A stretch of DNA of 64,000 bases from Bacillus paralicheniformis (GTDB lineage: Bacteria; Bacillota; Bacilli; Bacillales; Bacillaceae): positions 1-64,000 of the forward strand of contig NZ_LBMN02000005.1 of the NCBI RefSeq assembly GCF_001042485.2, given 5' to 3'. The notes beneath the pieces are model-generated. The model ran no database searches. It was not told the origin of the DNA and saw only the letters and a program-made list of their open reading frames with translations. Shown here one piece after another: positions 38,056 to 47,163 of this stretch (positions are counted from its first letter, which is position 1; every line of letters begins with the position of its first letter). Made by a program: the position numbers and the translations under genes.

Positions 38056-39779
38056 TATTCTGCGGCCAGTTTAAACTTGGATGACGCTTGATTCAATTCT
38101 TCCGACAAAGCGGAGAGCTGCTGAATGGCCGATGCGATTTCCTGCATGCCGGCGCTTTGCTGCTCCGCTGCTGCCGCGACTTCCTCAGAACCTGCCGCCT
38201 GCTCTTCGGTAACGGCGGAAATCTGTTCCATCGCAGCCGAAATGTTTTGATACGATTTTTCGACTTTTAACAAAGACTGAAGCAATTGATCGGTCCGTTC
38301 GGCAAATTGAGAGATCCCTTTAAAAATTCCTGAAAAGTTCTCGTAAGTGCCATTGATTAATATTTGCCCTTTGTCAACCGCTGCGTTTCCTTCCTGAATG
38401 CGTTCCATGACAAGCCGGCTGCTCTCCTGCGTGCCCGCCACAAGCTGGGAAACGGATAAAGCGGCATCTGCCGAGCGTTCAGAAAGCTTTCTGACTTCTC
38501 CCGCTACAACAGCAAAGCCCTGGCCTTCTTCACCGACCCGGGCGGCTTCAATTGAAGCATTGAGCGCCAGCAAATTCGTCTGTTCGGCAATAGAGGAAAT
38601 CATTCCGATGACTTTTTCAATTTCTTCGGTATGGTTTTGCATCTCTGCTGCTGCTTGTTTGGACTCTTCCATCACGTTTTTAATCGTCTGGGTCTGCCGC
38701 AATGTTTCTTCGACAAGCTCCTGTCCGGTCTTGGAATCCTTGCTGACGCCTTCGGCAACATTCTTCATCTCGTTCACTTCTTCTGTGACGTGTGTAAGCT
38801 GATGATCGATTTCGGCAGCCGATGTGTGGCAATCCGAAACGGACGAGACCACTTCGTTGATCCCCTCGCTCATGCTGTTCATCGATTCAGCCACCTGGGC
38901 CGCGCTTTCGCTCGATTCAGCCGATACATTTTTCAGCTGGAGACTCGTCTTGGATACCTCTTCAGAGGAAGCTGAAATTTGTCCAATCAATTGTTGTAAA
39001 TTTTCGCTCATCCGCTTGAACGATTCGGCAAGCTTTCCGGCTTCATCACGGCTCTTGACAGAAATGTCGGCCGACAGATCGCCGTCGGCAATTTTTTCTG
39101 ATGCCTTCATCAGCTGCCTGATCGGCTTCGCGATAAAAGAACCGAGAAAATAGGCCATGGCCATTCCGAGCAGCAAGACAAATGCTGCGATCGCAATTGT
39201 ATACCACTTCGCTTTTGCAGCTGTCGCCGGAATCACGGAAGCATCAAGATCGATCCCCAAAATTCCCACCTTTTCGCCGGAGCTGTTCTCAAGCGGCTGA
39301 AAAATTGACTGGTGAATGCCGTATTCATCCTCATACACGTCGCTTACCGTCTCTTTGTTTGTCGTTAAGGCTTCTTTCATTTCAGGAGAAAAACTGTAAT
39401 CCGTGCCGAAATCATCGGACGTATCCGACAGCACGAGAATCCGCTCCTTCCCGCCCTCATTGGAAAGGATATAGATATTTTCAAGATTGTTTTTCTTTTT
39501 CAGGTTGTCCACAGCCATTTTTGTCTGCTTGTAAAGCGGATTGTCCGCAGAATCGATTTCAAGCGGATTCCCGTCCAGACGTTTGATTTGGTTTTCAGCA
39601 AGATGAATATCGGTATAAAGACGGTTTTGGAACTGCTGTCTCAGCTGCTCTGACAAGTCTTTGCTGATATAAGTAAACACAGCTGAAAATGATGCGATCG
39701 TGATTAAAAGCACTAAGGCGACGCCAATCATAATTTTGACTGAAATGTGTTCTGTTAGCTTTTTCTTCAACGTTTTCAT
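38055..39779 (-). CDS. tlpC: Methyl-accepting chemotaxis protein
   Basis: 574 residues. Membrane segment about 15-37, extracellular Cache-like sensor domain (about 40-185), second membrane segment near 188-212, HAMP ([20 protein letters not shown]), then the signalling coiled coil with its hairpin tip [20 protein letters not shown]. No C-terminal pentapeptide for CheR. It starts 14 bases after the PLP decarboxylase stop with AAAGGGG upstream, so the two are probably co-transcribed. Length and locus match TlpC of B. subtilis; the ligand is unknown. Confidence 0.9.
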   Translation of the reverse strand: MKTLKKKLTEHISVKIMIGVALVLLITIASFSAVFTYISKDLSEQLRQQFQNRLYTDIHLAENQIKRLDGNPLEIDSADNPLYKQTKMAVDNLKKKNNLENIYILSNEGGKERILVLSDTSDDFGTDYSFSPEMKEALTTNKETVSDVYEDEYGIHQSIFQPLENSSGEKVGILGIDLDASVIPATAAKAKWYTIAIAAFVLLLGMAMAYFLGSFIAKPIRQLMKASEKIADGDLSADISVKSRDEAGKLAESFKRMSENLQQLIGQISASSEEVSKTSLQLKNVSAESSESAAQVAESMNSMSEGINEVVSSVSDCHTSAAEIDHQLTHVTEEVNEMKNVAEGVSKDSKTGQELVEETLRQTQTIKNVMEESKQAAAEMQNHTEEIEKVIGMISSIAEQTNLLALNASIEAARVGEEGQGFAVVAGEVRKLSERSADAALSVSQLVAGTQESSRLVMERIQEGNAAVDKGQILINGTYENFSGIFKGISQFAERTDQLLQSLLKVEKSYQNISAAMEQISAVTEEQAAGSEEVAAAAEQQSAGMQEIASAIQQLSALSEELNQASSKFKLAAE

Positions 39780-39793
39780 CGTCTATATCCCCT

Positions 39794-41455
39794 TTAATTT
39801 GTCATGAGAGATCCATGCTCCCGGCAGACTTCCTCAATATTTTCTTTTAAATAATCGATAATTCCCGGGACATGTTCAGGCATGGTATACGGAGAAATGA
39901 CGAAAAATTTGCTGACGCAAAGCGGTATCTCAGTCCCTTCACAGGATTTCACAAGCAAGTGCTTTTTCGTATCGCCAAAAAACATCTTGTCCCTTTTTGT
40001 TCCGAGCTTTTCAAATAGTTTTTCAGTGAGTGCATTGTTTCTTTCCAGCTCTTGAATGGTGCATGCTCCCGAAATTTCGTCTTCAAATCTAGGGGCACCT
40101 TCAGGATAAATGCGAAACAGCGTAGACATGCCGAAGTTGTCCGGGTTCACAATATCGGCCTCCGGAATCTGCTGAGAAAGCTGTTCCCTAAAATGCAGGT
40201 TGACTTCAAGAAACTGTCCGAGCAGCTTTTGATAGCCTTCATAGCCAAATGCCATCAACGCGCTGTACATACTGATCGAACTGGCCATGCGCGAACATTC
40301 CAGCGTGTAGCCCGTATGGTAGTCCCCATAGCCGCGGTGGCCGACATACGGCGTCTCATCAGGATCCAGATCGATCCGTTTTAAGTCATTGCGATCTTTC
40401 ACAAGAAACAGGCTCGTCACATAAGGCGTCTGTCCGAGCTTCTGAAAATCAAAACAAAGCGAATCGGCTGCGTGCAGATGCCTCATTTTTTCCTGAATCG
40501 GCTTGATCATGCTGAGAACACCGGGACTGAAGGATAAAGCGTTCTCATTCAGATCGTACTCATTAAAAAAGGCAAAAAATCCTCCCAGGGCGGAATCGGC
40601 GTGGATATGCGGAACCGGCAGCCCGAAGCTTTTCGCCGTTTCTTCAGCCGCACGGCGGACAGCGCTCACATCATCGATGCCGATCGCATCTGTCGTTCCT
40701 GTTGTAGCTACGATATAAACGGGAATCCCCCCGGCTTCGCAGACTTGTCTAAGCTTCGCCCGCAAATCTTCCGTATCCATGGAATGGTCGAGATTTGTTT
40801 TGACTTTAATTAAATGATCGCTCCCGAGTCCTGCGGCTTCCATTGACTTATACAAGCTGTAATGAGCCGCTTCAGAACAAAACGCGTAGAAATTGCCGGG
40901 AACCCCTTCTTTCAGCGATGACGGCGCCATTTTGGCAATCGCGATTCTGAGGCCGCTGTATACCGCACCTTGTCCTCCCCACGTCGTGTAGCCTCCGCTT
41001 GTTTCGGCATCATACCCCGCAAGCTTTGACATCATCGCCGTAACTTTCACTTCCGCCTCCGCTCCGGCTGGACCGTACACATCCCACAGGTTGTTCCCAT
41101 TGACCATGAACGCCGTAAGCATGCCTAATATCCCCGGGATGCTCGCCATCGGCAGAATGTTTGTGAAAAAGTATTTGGTATGATACGGATGGCCGTGCAA
41201 CAGCTTCAACAGCTCTTCGTTGACCTCTTTCATCGGCGCACCTTCGTGCGGAATCCGGCTCTCTGCGACCAGCTTTTCATAAAAGAAGCCCTCACGGTTC
41301 TTCTCGCCGCCAAGGTTGACCTGATCTGGATTTTTCAGCTCGTCCACTCCCTCGATCAGCTGTTCAATCAATGATAGGAATTCATGTCTTTTCGCTTCAT
41401 TTCCGTCCTCGCTCGGAAACCATTTCTGTACATCTGGTGTATTGCGTTGCTGCAT
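39794..41455 (-). CDS. Group II PLP-dependent decarboxylase (glutamate/tyrosine decarboxylase-like)
   Basis: 553 residues from ATG 41455 (GCAGGAG eight bases upstream; an in-frame ATG at 41509 lacks a site). Type I fold with GGYTTWGGQGAVYSGLRIAI, the aspartate of HADSALGGF, and the likely PLP lysine in LCFDFQKLGQTPY, where most relatives have a His before the Lys. The N-terminal extension and loop are long compared with ordinary decarboxylases. The substrate cannot be told (aromatic amino acid, aspartate and diaminobutyrate decarboxylases are all possible). Followed closely by tlpC. Confidence 0.82.
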   Translation of the reverse strand: MQQRNTPDVQKWFPSEDGNEAKRHEFLSLIEQLIEGVDELKNPDQVNLGGEKNREGFFYEKLVAESRIPHEGAPMKEVNEELLKLLHGHPYHTKYFFTNILPMASIPGILGMLTAFMVNGNNLWDVYGPAGAEAEVKVTAMMSKLAGYDAETSGGYTTWGGQGAVYSGLRIAIAKMAPSSLKEGVPGNFYAFCSEAAHYSLYKSMEAAGLGSDHLIKVKTNLDHSMDTEDLRAKLRQVCEAGGIPVYIVATTGTTDAIGIDDVSAVRRAAEETAKSFGLPVPHIHADSALGGFFAFFNEYDLNENALSFSPGVLSMIKPIQEKMRHLHAADSLCFDFQKLGQTPYVTSLFLVKDRNDLKRIDLDPDETPYVGHRGYGDYHTGYTLECSRMASSISMYSALMAFGYEGYQKLLGQFLEVNLHFREQLSQQIPEADIVNPDNFGMSTLFRIYPEGAPRFEDEISGACTIQELERNNALTEKLFEKLGTKRDKMFFGDTKKHLLVKSCEGTEIPLCVSKFFVISPYTMPEHVPGIIDYLKENIEEVCREHGSLMTN

Positions 41456-41594
41456 GATTTTCTCTCCTGCCTTGTCTTTAATATTTCGGAAAAAGTTTTC
41501 ACTTGCCATATCGGTATAATATTCCTATATTTTTAGGCCTTCGCTCAAAAAGTTCATGAAATTGTTTAATCTTTTACATTTTCTTTTAAATAAA

Positions 41595-41625
41595 AAAACT
41601 TCTTAACGATATATTAAGAAGTTTT
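41595..41625. terminator. AT-rich 12-bp inverted repeat
   Basis: AAAACTTCTTAA / TTAAGAAGTTTT with a 7-base loop. The minus strand continues TTTTTTTATTT, as in a terminator, but no minus-strand gene ends here except by read-through from 41950; it may instead be an operator for the divergent genes at 41455 and 41693. Confidence 0.45.
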
Positions 41626-41692
41626 CGAAACATTTGAGCGCTATTTCCGTACAATAGAATGATAAATTCATATTGGAAAGGATTTCTTTAAA

Positions 41693-41941
41693 ATGAAACA
41701 AGAAAATGAGAAAAAAACATTCAGTATGAGAATGCTGCTCAATATGGTCGGCCTATTCGTCTTTACCGGCATGATAGTCAGCGCATATACCCAGGCTTTT
41801 TACTTGGATGAACATCTCGAGATCTGCCGCTTTGTATACATGACGGCAAGAGAGTGGAAAGAATTTTTTTTGTTTGTGTCCGGGACGGCCATCATCTATT
41901 TCGTTTTGGCAAATGTTCTTTCATTCAAGAAAAAACGCTGA
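41693..41941 (+). CDS. Small membrane protein, 82 residues
   Basis: Two hydrophobic segments (about 14-34 and 55-76) separated by a soluble stretch with one cysteine, and a KKKR end. ATG with GGAAAGG 13 bases upstream (weak spacing). It is divergent from the PLP decarboxylase. No family recognised. Confidence 0.6.
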   Translation: MKQENEKKTFSMRMLLNMVGLFVFTGMIVSAYTQAFYLDEHLEICRFVYMTAREWKEFFLFVSGTAIIYFVLANVLSFKKKR

Positions 41942-41949
41942 AGAAAAAC

Positions 41950-42138
41950 TTAGTGCTTTCGTCTTCTCCATTCCTTCGTTTCCTCTTTAAAGGCAAGATA
42001 CAGACAGACGATCAAGGCAATGATCAAAGCAATCCAAACGGGCATCGCCAGAAAAGGTGCATAGTTCAATATAAGCAACAGTGCGAGACAGGCTAAAACG
42101 GAAAGACAGATCAGCCTTACTAAAAAAATCAACGCCAT
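41950..42138 (-). CDS. Small membrane protein, about 62 residues
   Basis: Starts at ATG 42138 just after AAAGGAGGGGA (or at the TTG two codons on, better spaced). About 45 hydrophobic residues forming two helices (LIFLVRLICLSVLACLALLL, then VWIALIIALIVCLYLAF) and a charged tail EETKEWRRRKH. Convergent with the gene at 41693 with 8 bases between stops. No function known. Confidence 0.55.
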   Translation of the reverse strand: MALIFLVRLICLSVLACLALLLILNYAPFLAMPVWIALIIALIVCLYLAFKEETKEWRRRKH

Positions 42139-42458
42139 TCCCCTCCTTTTTTCATAACATCTGCTGTTTTTTCCCTGCAAACTGCTGAACCGCAATGACA
42201 GCAAAGAGCCAGCCTACAAGAACGGCCCAAGCGCTCGGTTCGCCCATTGGCTCTGTCGAATAGAACTGGCAGATGATGCTTCCTCGAAAGAAACAAAAGG
42301 GTCCAGGACCCTTATCAGACTCTGAATTTCTCCCCTCCACAATGGAAAATGTATCTCTACAGCTATCATACATCATTTTCATCAATTGGAATATAATAAT
42401 AATTATGTAAATTGAAGAGCCGCATTCCGAAATCCGCATTTATCCGTTCTGAAGAATG
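42139..42458. other. Intergenic region upstream of yczE
   Basis: About 320 bases, AT-rich toward its end. Contains a small hairpin AAGGGTC-CAG-GACCCTT (42297-42313) followed on the minus strand by a T-rich stretch, of unclear role. A minus-strand frame across 42152-42439 lacks a ribosome site and family features. Nothing else recognised. Confidence 0.4.
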
Positions 42459-42467
42459 TGATACAAT
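42459..42467 (+). promoter_or_regulatory. Extended -10 promoter candidate of yczE
   Basis: TGATACAAT (extended -10) lies about 36 bases before the yczE start. The -35 region (TTTATC) is weak, as is usual with extended -10 promoters. Confidence 0.5.
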
Positions 42468-42503
42468 GACAATCGATTGTTTTTTTGAAAAGAGGGGAAT
42501 CCA

Positions 42504-43166
42504 TTGAAGCGGGAACTTGTTTTGCGCTGGCTTTTTTATTTTGTCGGATTGATTGTTTTGTCTTTTGGGGTTTCTCTTACGATTGAAGGGAAAGTGCTCG
42601 GCATCGGTCCTTGGGATGCATTTCACTACGGGTTGTATATGCTTTTGGGCCTTACAGTCGGCCAATGGGCGATTATTGTCGGGGCGGTTATCGTAGGTTT
42701 AACGTCCTTATTTACAAAAGCATGGCCGAAAATCGGCGCCGTGCTTAATATGCTGTTAATCGGTATTTTTATAGATTTCTTTACTTATATTCTTCCAGAC
42801 CCGGAAACGTATATTTCAAGCACTGTCGTATTCGTGATCGGCGTCATTTTTATCGGTTATGGAGTCGGCATTTATGTGTCGGCAGATCTTGGTGCGGGTC
42901 CGCGCGACTCCCTGATGCTTTTGATTTCCGAGAAAACGGGCTGGAACGTTCAGTGGGTCCGCAACGGAATGGAGCTGACGATTTTACTGATCGGCTGGCT
43001 GCTCGGCGGGCCGATCGGCATCGGCACTGTTTTAACCGCCATTTTAACAGGCCTGATTTTGCGGTTTTCTTTGCCTCAGTCCAAACAGCTTTTAAAAACA
43101 GCTATGACAGGAAGGCGCATCAGAGCTGCCAAGCCTGTACATATGTCGCTGAAAAAAAACGGATGA
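42504..43166 (+). CDS. yczE: Integral membrane protein YczE
   Basis: 220 residues, five hydrophobic segments with glycine-rich loops such as EGKVLGIGPWDAFHYGL and SADLGAGPRDSLMLLISEKT. The family (DUF6198/YitT-like) is found beside lipopeptide loci; a role in lipopeptide production has been reported for B. amyloliquefaciens YczE, mechanism unknown. TTG start after GAGGGG. Keeps the B. subtilis neighbourhood between sfp and tcyC. Confidence 0.9.
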   Translation: MKRELVLRWLFYFVGLIVLSFGVSLTIEGKVLGIGPWDAFHYGLYMLLGLTVGQWAIIVGAVIVGLTSLFTKAWPKIGAVLNMLLIGIFIDFFTYILPDPETYISSTVVFVIGVIFIGYGVGIYVSADLGAGPRDSLMLLISEKTGWNVQWVRNGMELTILLIGWLLGGPIGIGTVLTAILTGLILRFSLPQSKQLLKTAMTGRRIRAAKPVHMSLKKNG

Positions 43167-43183
43167 GCGTTTCATCCGTTTTT
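43156..43183 (+). terminator. Terminator of yczE
   Basis: Stem AAAACGGATGA / TCATCCGTTTT with a 5-base loop and following T's. It includes the yczE stop codon and lies close to the convergent AraC gene. Confidence 0.85.
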
Positions 43184-43193
43184 CTCGTTCAGA

Positions 43194-44060
43194 TTATTTC
43201 TGTTTTACCACCGGTATCCAAATTTCGGTGATATGGTCTTGCGCCATAATATTCCCGTCCTTAGGATAGGATTCAAATTGCGGAGCGTTTGCCAATTCAT
43301 AGCCTGTCGCCGGAAACCATTCTGAGAAGATCCTTTCCCATGTGGCTTGAACAGCCGAATTGACGGGGCCGACGGCTTCAAATACGGCCCAAGTTGCGGC
43401 GGGAATCGGTTTCTCGACACAGCCGGCAGGCGTGTCAGCGGATGTTTTTTCGACCCCGATGACATAATGGAACGTATCAGCTTGATCATTAAAATCCATG
43501 CAGACGCCAAGGAAGCCGAGCGGGCCGATATCCGGCTTTAAAGAATCGGTAAAGCCGTTGTGATTTAATTCGTTCCAAAAAGCCGGAATGTCCTTTTTGT
43601 TTTGATCATCCTTCACCGTAACCTCCAACGCTTTGCCGATCACCTGAAACGGTTCTTTTTCAACAATCTTGTAATTCATATCCTCCACTCCCTTTATTTG
43701 AATATGAAAGGATAGACGCGGAAATGCCCTGAGCGTCCTGCCTTTTTCACGGGCCTGTGAAGGGCTGATACCGTGAAGGCGGCTGAATGCCTTTGAAAAT
43801 GATTCCGGTGTGTTGTAGCCGTATTTAAAAGCAGCATCAACCACTTTTATATGTGAAGCAGCCAGCTCCTGCGCGGCGACTGTCAGCCTTCTTTTCCGAA
43901 TGTAATCGGCAAGGGTAACACCCGTCAGCATGTAGAACATCCGCTGATAATGAAATTTCGAACAGTATGCGATTTGGGCGATTTCTTCGTGTTTCAGCGG
44001 CTGATCCAAATGCTTTTCAATATAATCGATGCTTTCAGCCAAACGATTCAGAATGTCCAT
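43194..44060 (-). CDS. AraC-family regulator with GyrI-like effector-binding domain
   Basis: 288 residues. N-terminal double HTH of AraC type (MDILNRLAESIDYIEKHL, HYQRMFYMLTGVTLADYIRK, KYGYNTPESFSKAFSRLHGI); C-terminal GyrI-like domain (about 130-288), ending TEIWIPVVKQK. ATG 44060 chosen with GAGGAG upstream; an earlier in-frame ATG at 44078 lies within that site region. The ligand is probably a small toxic compound. The gene is 40 bases downstream of the esterase gene, same strand. Confidence 0.87.
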   Translation of the reverse strand: MDILNRLAESIDYIEKHLDQPLKHEEIAQIAYCSKFHYQRMFYMLTGVTLADYIRKRRLTVAAQELAASHIKVVDAAFKYGYNTPESFSKAFSRLHGISPSQAREKGRTLRAFPRLSFHIQIKGVEDMNYKIVEKEPFQVIGKALEVTVKDDQNKKDIPAFWNELNHNGFTDSLKPDIGPLGFLGVCMDFNDQADTFHYVIGVEKTSADTPAGCVEKPIPAATWAVFEAVGPVNSAVQATWERIFSEWFPATGYELANAPQFESYPKDGNIMAQDHITEIWIPVVKQK

Positions 44061-44100
44061 TGTTTCCGCTCCTCTCATTTACAACGATACTTCATGCCAA

Positions 44101-44886
44101 TCAGAAATTCCGGTCATTCCGTGCGTTGTTGTGACAGGAGCCGAACAGCCATTTGACGGCTTCCGGAAAACGCTTCGCAAACCTCTCAAGCCGATGTGAG
44201 CCTCCTTCATCAATGACAAACTTCAGTTCTTTTTCGAAGGCGGCGCTTTCGGTTAACAGGCTGAAGGCTTCCTTCGTCCTCGGTATCATCTCCTTCTGCA
44301 GATTATCCCTGTCTGCTCCTTCCATGCTTCCAACATCCATATAAATGCGCAGATGCTCATTTTCAAAGCGGTTATTCTTCATAAACTCGGTCATTCCTTC
44401 AAACCAGAAAGACCCTGACAAAGATCCGATTTTCCCAAATGTCTTAGATGCTAAATACGCCGTGTAAACCGAGATCAATCCGCCGAACGACTTTCCGATG
44501 ATTCCTGTATGTTCACGGCTTGGATTTGTTCGGTAGCGCCTGTCGATATAGGGCTTAAGCCGATTGGCCAAAAAAGCGGCATATTCGTTGCCCTTCCCGC
44601 CGTACGCCCGTTTATTCGGCAGCAAATGCGGTTTGGGAAAAGGCGTGTATTCGCTTTCCCTGTCTTTCGGAGCCACTCCGACCAGCAGCAATTCCGGCAC
44701 TTCCTGATTCGAAAACAGCTTTTCGATTGAGGGCAAACTGCCGCTGTGTGCCGGATCGAACAAATCGCCCAGATCGTGTACGTATAGGACGGGATAGCGG
44801 TTATTACTGCTTCCGTATGAAGGAGGAAGATAGATCAAAAGCTCCCTCCCGAAGTATGTATCTTTTATCAATGTTCCGTCTATCAT
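44101..44886 (-). CDS. Putative esterase (Fes/BesA-like alpha/beta hydrolase)
   Basis: 261 residues from ATG 44886 (GGAG eight bases upstream; two in-frame ATG/GTG codons lie before it without good spacing). Esterase_D-type fold: YLPPSYGSSNNRYPVLYVHD, nucleophile Ser in IGKSFGGLIS, and a C-terminal His in GGSHRLERF. Relatives hydrolyse siderophore or other small ester bonds. No signal peptide. Divergent from sfp; a link to lipopeptide or siderophore metabolism is possible but unproven. Confidence 0.8.
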   Translation of the reverse strand: MIDGTLIKDTYFGRELLIYLPPSYGSSNNRYPVLYVHDLGDLFDPAHSGSLPSIEKLFSNQEVPELLLVGVAPKDRESEYTPFPKPHLLPNKRAYGGKGNEYAAFLANRLKPYIDRRYRTNPSREHTGIIGKSFGGLISVYTAYLASKTFGKIGSLSGSFWFEGMTEFMKNNRFENEHLRIYMDVGSMEGADRDNLQKEMIPRTKEAFSLLTESAAFEKELKFVIDEGGSHRLERFAKRFPEAVKWLFGSCHNNARNDRNF

Positions 44887-44986
44887 GTTCATCACTCCAT
44901 TCTGCACAGGTATCATGCCTATCTTTCCTGCTGCCTGTTTGCTAAAATGAAAGCAGAAAAAATATCATGTGAAGAGGTTGCATTTG

Positions 44987-45667
44987 ATGAAGATTTACGC
45001 CGTTTATATGGATCAGCTGCCGGAAGCCGGCCAATTTAACCGAATGATGGCCATGGTCTCTGAAGAAAAGCGCAAAAAAGTGGGCAGATACAGATATCCC
45101 GAAGATGCCAGCAGGACGCTGATCGGGGAAGTGCTGGCGAGGCACATCATCAGTGAAACGTTTCATTTACCGAACGATCAGATCCGTTTTACGGAAGGAA
45201 GGTACGGCAAACCGGCTGCTGAAGGTCTGAACGACTTTCATTTCAACATTTCCCACTCCGGAAACTGGATCGTGTGCGGAGCTGGCACCAAGCCGATCGG
45301 AGTGGATGTCGAAAAAATCAAGCCGATCAATTTCGACATTGCCGAGCGGTTTTTTTCTCCTTCAGAGCACCATGATCTCATGGAAAAGGACGACTCAGAG
45401 CGCCTGTCGTATTTCTATCATTTGTGGACGATGAAAGAAAGCTTTATCAAACAGGCGGGAAAAGGCCTGTCTCTGCCGCTTGATTCCTTCTCCGTCAAAC
45501 TGAACGAACAAGGACGCGCTTCGGTGGAAACTCCCCCAGGCTATCCGCCTTGCTATATCCAAGCCTATGAAATTGACCCAGGCTATAAAATGGCGGTGTG
45601 TTCCGCCGCACCTGAATTTCCAGACCGCATTGTGATGAAAAGCTGCGCTGAACTGTCAACGCTTTAA
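44987..45667 (+). CDS. sfp: 4'-Phosphopantetheinyl transferase Sfp
   Basis: 226 residues. It transfers phosphopantetheine from CoA to the serine of NRPS carrier domains, activating the lichenysin synthetase encoded 3 kb away. Motifs: FNISHSGNWIVCG, IGVDVEKIKPINF (magnesium site), WTMKESFIKQAGKGLSLPLD. ATG 44987 has GAGG nine bases upstream and matches the start of B. subtilis Sfp; an in-frame ATG 18 bases earlier lacks a site. An extended -10 element, TGCTAAAAT (44940-44948), lies about 40 bases upstream. The gene is full length and appears intact. Confidence 0.96.
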   Translation: MKIYAVYMDQLPEAGQFNRMMAMVSEEKRKKVGRYRYPEDASRTLIGEVLARHIISETFHLPNDQIRFTEGRYGKPAAEGLNDFHFNISHSGNWIVCGAGTKPIGVDVEKIKPINFDIAERFFSPSEHHDLMEKDDSERLSYFYHLWTMKESFIKQAGKGLSLPLDSFSVKLNEQGRASVETPPGYPPCYIQAYEIDPGYKMAVCSAAPEFPDRIVMKSCAELSTL

Positions 45668-45678
45668 AAAGTTCCGCT

Positions 45679-47028
45679 CTAAAAATAAGCGGTTTCCACC
45701 GCTTGCCGCAAGCGGTCGATGCCGCGGCGGATGTCGTCTTCCTTTACATTGGACGTATTGATTTTTAATAGATTTCTTTTTGGAAAGGCCGACATATAAT
45801 GAGCGTTTACCGGTTCGAGCAGGACGTTCCGTTTTTGTAAGCTTTTGATCAGACGGGACGCCGGGATCGTCCGGTCCAATTCGATGTGGGTGTGGATGGC
45901 CGGATGGCCGTGTGGATGGAATTCAAGCACATCCCCCAGTGACGCGGCACATTCTTTTAGCAGATCATGCAGAAGGCATGATCTTTTTTGATAGGAAGAA
46001 CGGATCTTTTGCTTATGCTTTTCAAACATCCCGCTCTTCAAATAGATCTCCAAAGCGGCCTGAGACAGCATGGAACTGTCAATGTCGAGCAGCTGTTTGT
46101 ACCGGTTGAACACATCTGTCAGAGAATCGGGCAGCACAGCGGCTCCGACCCGCAGACCCGGAAAAATAATCTTGGAGAAACTTTTCAAATAAATGACGTG
46201 TGAAGAAACGTCATAATAATGTAACGGGTCCGCCTTTTTATGATTCTCCAAATCTCCTAAAAAATCATCCTCGGCGATATAGACGTCATACTTTTCCGCC
46301 AGCTTGACGATGGCCATTTTTTCCCGTTCCGTATAGGAAGTCCCGAGCGGATTGTGGAATCTCGGCATCGTATAAAAGAATTTGATGTCTTCGGTTTGGA
46401 AAATTTGCTCCAGCTCGTCCATATCGATGCCCTCAGCGGTTCTCTCGATGCCGATTGCGGGTATGCCGTGAACTTCAAGGTATTGAATCAGTAAATGATA
46501 GCTCGGCTGTTCGATCAGAATTTTCCGCTTCCGGTTGGGAAAAGGCATTGAAGCGAGCAGAGCGAGGGCCTGCTGCACGCCTGATGTAATAAAAATGTGT
46601 TCCTCTTTCGCAAACACCTGGCCGTTGGCAAGCTCTTTTTGTATGGCCTCGATTAATGACGGAAGACCTTTCGGCGTCCCATAGATAAACAGATCGTTTT
46701 TGTATGTGTCAATGGCTTTATTGATGCAATGCTGAAAATCGATGTATGGAAAGACATCAGGATCAGGAGCAGATGCTGAGAAATCGATCACAGCCTTTCC
46801 GGGATTTGGTCGCTGATTCGTTTTTTTCACGACGTAATAGCCGCTTTTCGGCACTGAGTAGATGAGGTGCTGTCTCTCCAGCTCGCTAAACGCCCTGATG
46901 ACCGTGCTTTTGCTTACTTTGAAGCGTACGGACAGCTCGCGGATGGACGGCAGCCTGTCCCCTTCCTGAAAGGATTTGTCTTCGATCATATCCTCCAATT
47001 CGTTCATCAGCGCTACATATTTGTGCAT
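45679..47028 (-). CDS. ycxD: MocR/PdxR-type regulator: GntR HTH fused to aminotransferase fold
   Basis: 449 residues. N-terminal winged helix of GntR type (LPSIRELSVRFKVSKSTVIR), then an aminotransferase class I domain with FYTMPRFHNPLGTSYTEREK and the PLP lysine in LKSFSKIIFPGLRVG. Such proteins sense PLP or amino compounds. ATG 47028 after AAGGAGACGAAC. Divergent from ycxC; two direct repeats in the shared intergenic region are likely its operators. Confidence 0.9.
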   Translation of the reverse strand: MHKYVALMNELEDMIEDKSFQEGDRLPSIRELSVRFKVSKSTVIRAFSELERQHLIYSVPKSGYYVVKKTNQRPNPGKAVIDFSASAPDPDVFPYIDFQHCINKAIDTYKNDLFIYGTPKGLPSLIEAIQKELANGQVFAKEEHIFITSGVQQALALLASMPFPNRKRKILIEQPSYHLLIQYLEVHGIPAIGIERTAEGIDMDELEQIFQTEDIKFFYTMPRFHNPLGTSYTEREKMAIVKLAEKYDVYIAEDDFLGDLENHKKADPLHYYDVSSHVIYLKSFSKIIFPGLRVGAAVLPDSLTDVFNRYKQLLDIDSSMLSQAALEIYLKSGMFEKHKQKIRSSYQKRSCLLHDLLKECAASLGDVLEFHPHGHPAIHTHIELDRTIPASRLIKSLQKRNVLLEPVNAHYMSAFPKRNLLKINTSNVKEDDIRRGIDRLRQAVETAYF

Positions 47029-47048
47029 GTTCGTCTCCTTCGCCAATC

Positions 47049-47089
47049 TGTAACGGTACAGATTCCGTTTTTTTGTATTGTATCAGATT
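47049..47089. promoter_or_regulatory. Direct-repeat operator candidate for YcxD
   Basis: Two 16-base direct repeats, TGTAACGGTACAGATT (47049-47064) and TGTATTGTATCAGATT (47074-47089), 11 of 16 identical, start 25 bases apart between ycxD and ycxC. MocR regulators often bind pairs of direct repeats in divergent promoters. Confidence 0.55.
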
Positions 47090-47163
47090 TCGCTTCCGTA
47101 TAAGATGACAGAAGCCGGTAAAATATCTGTATTGCATGCATACTTTAACGGAGATGATCGACT

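Noticed and set aside
42152-42439. 95-codon minus-strand frame upstream of yczE
   Set aside because: No ribosome site before any start; only the last 30 codons look hydrophobic.
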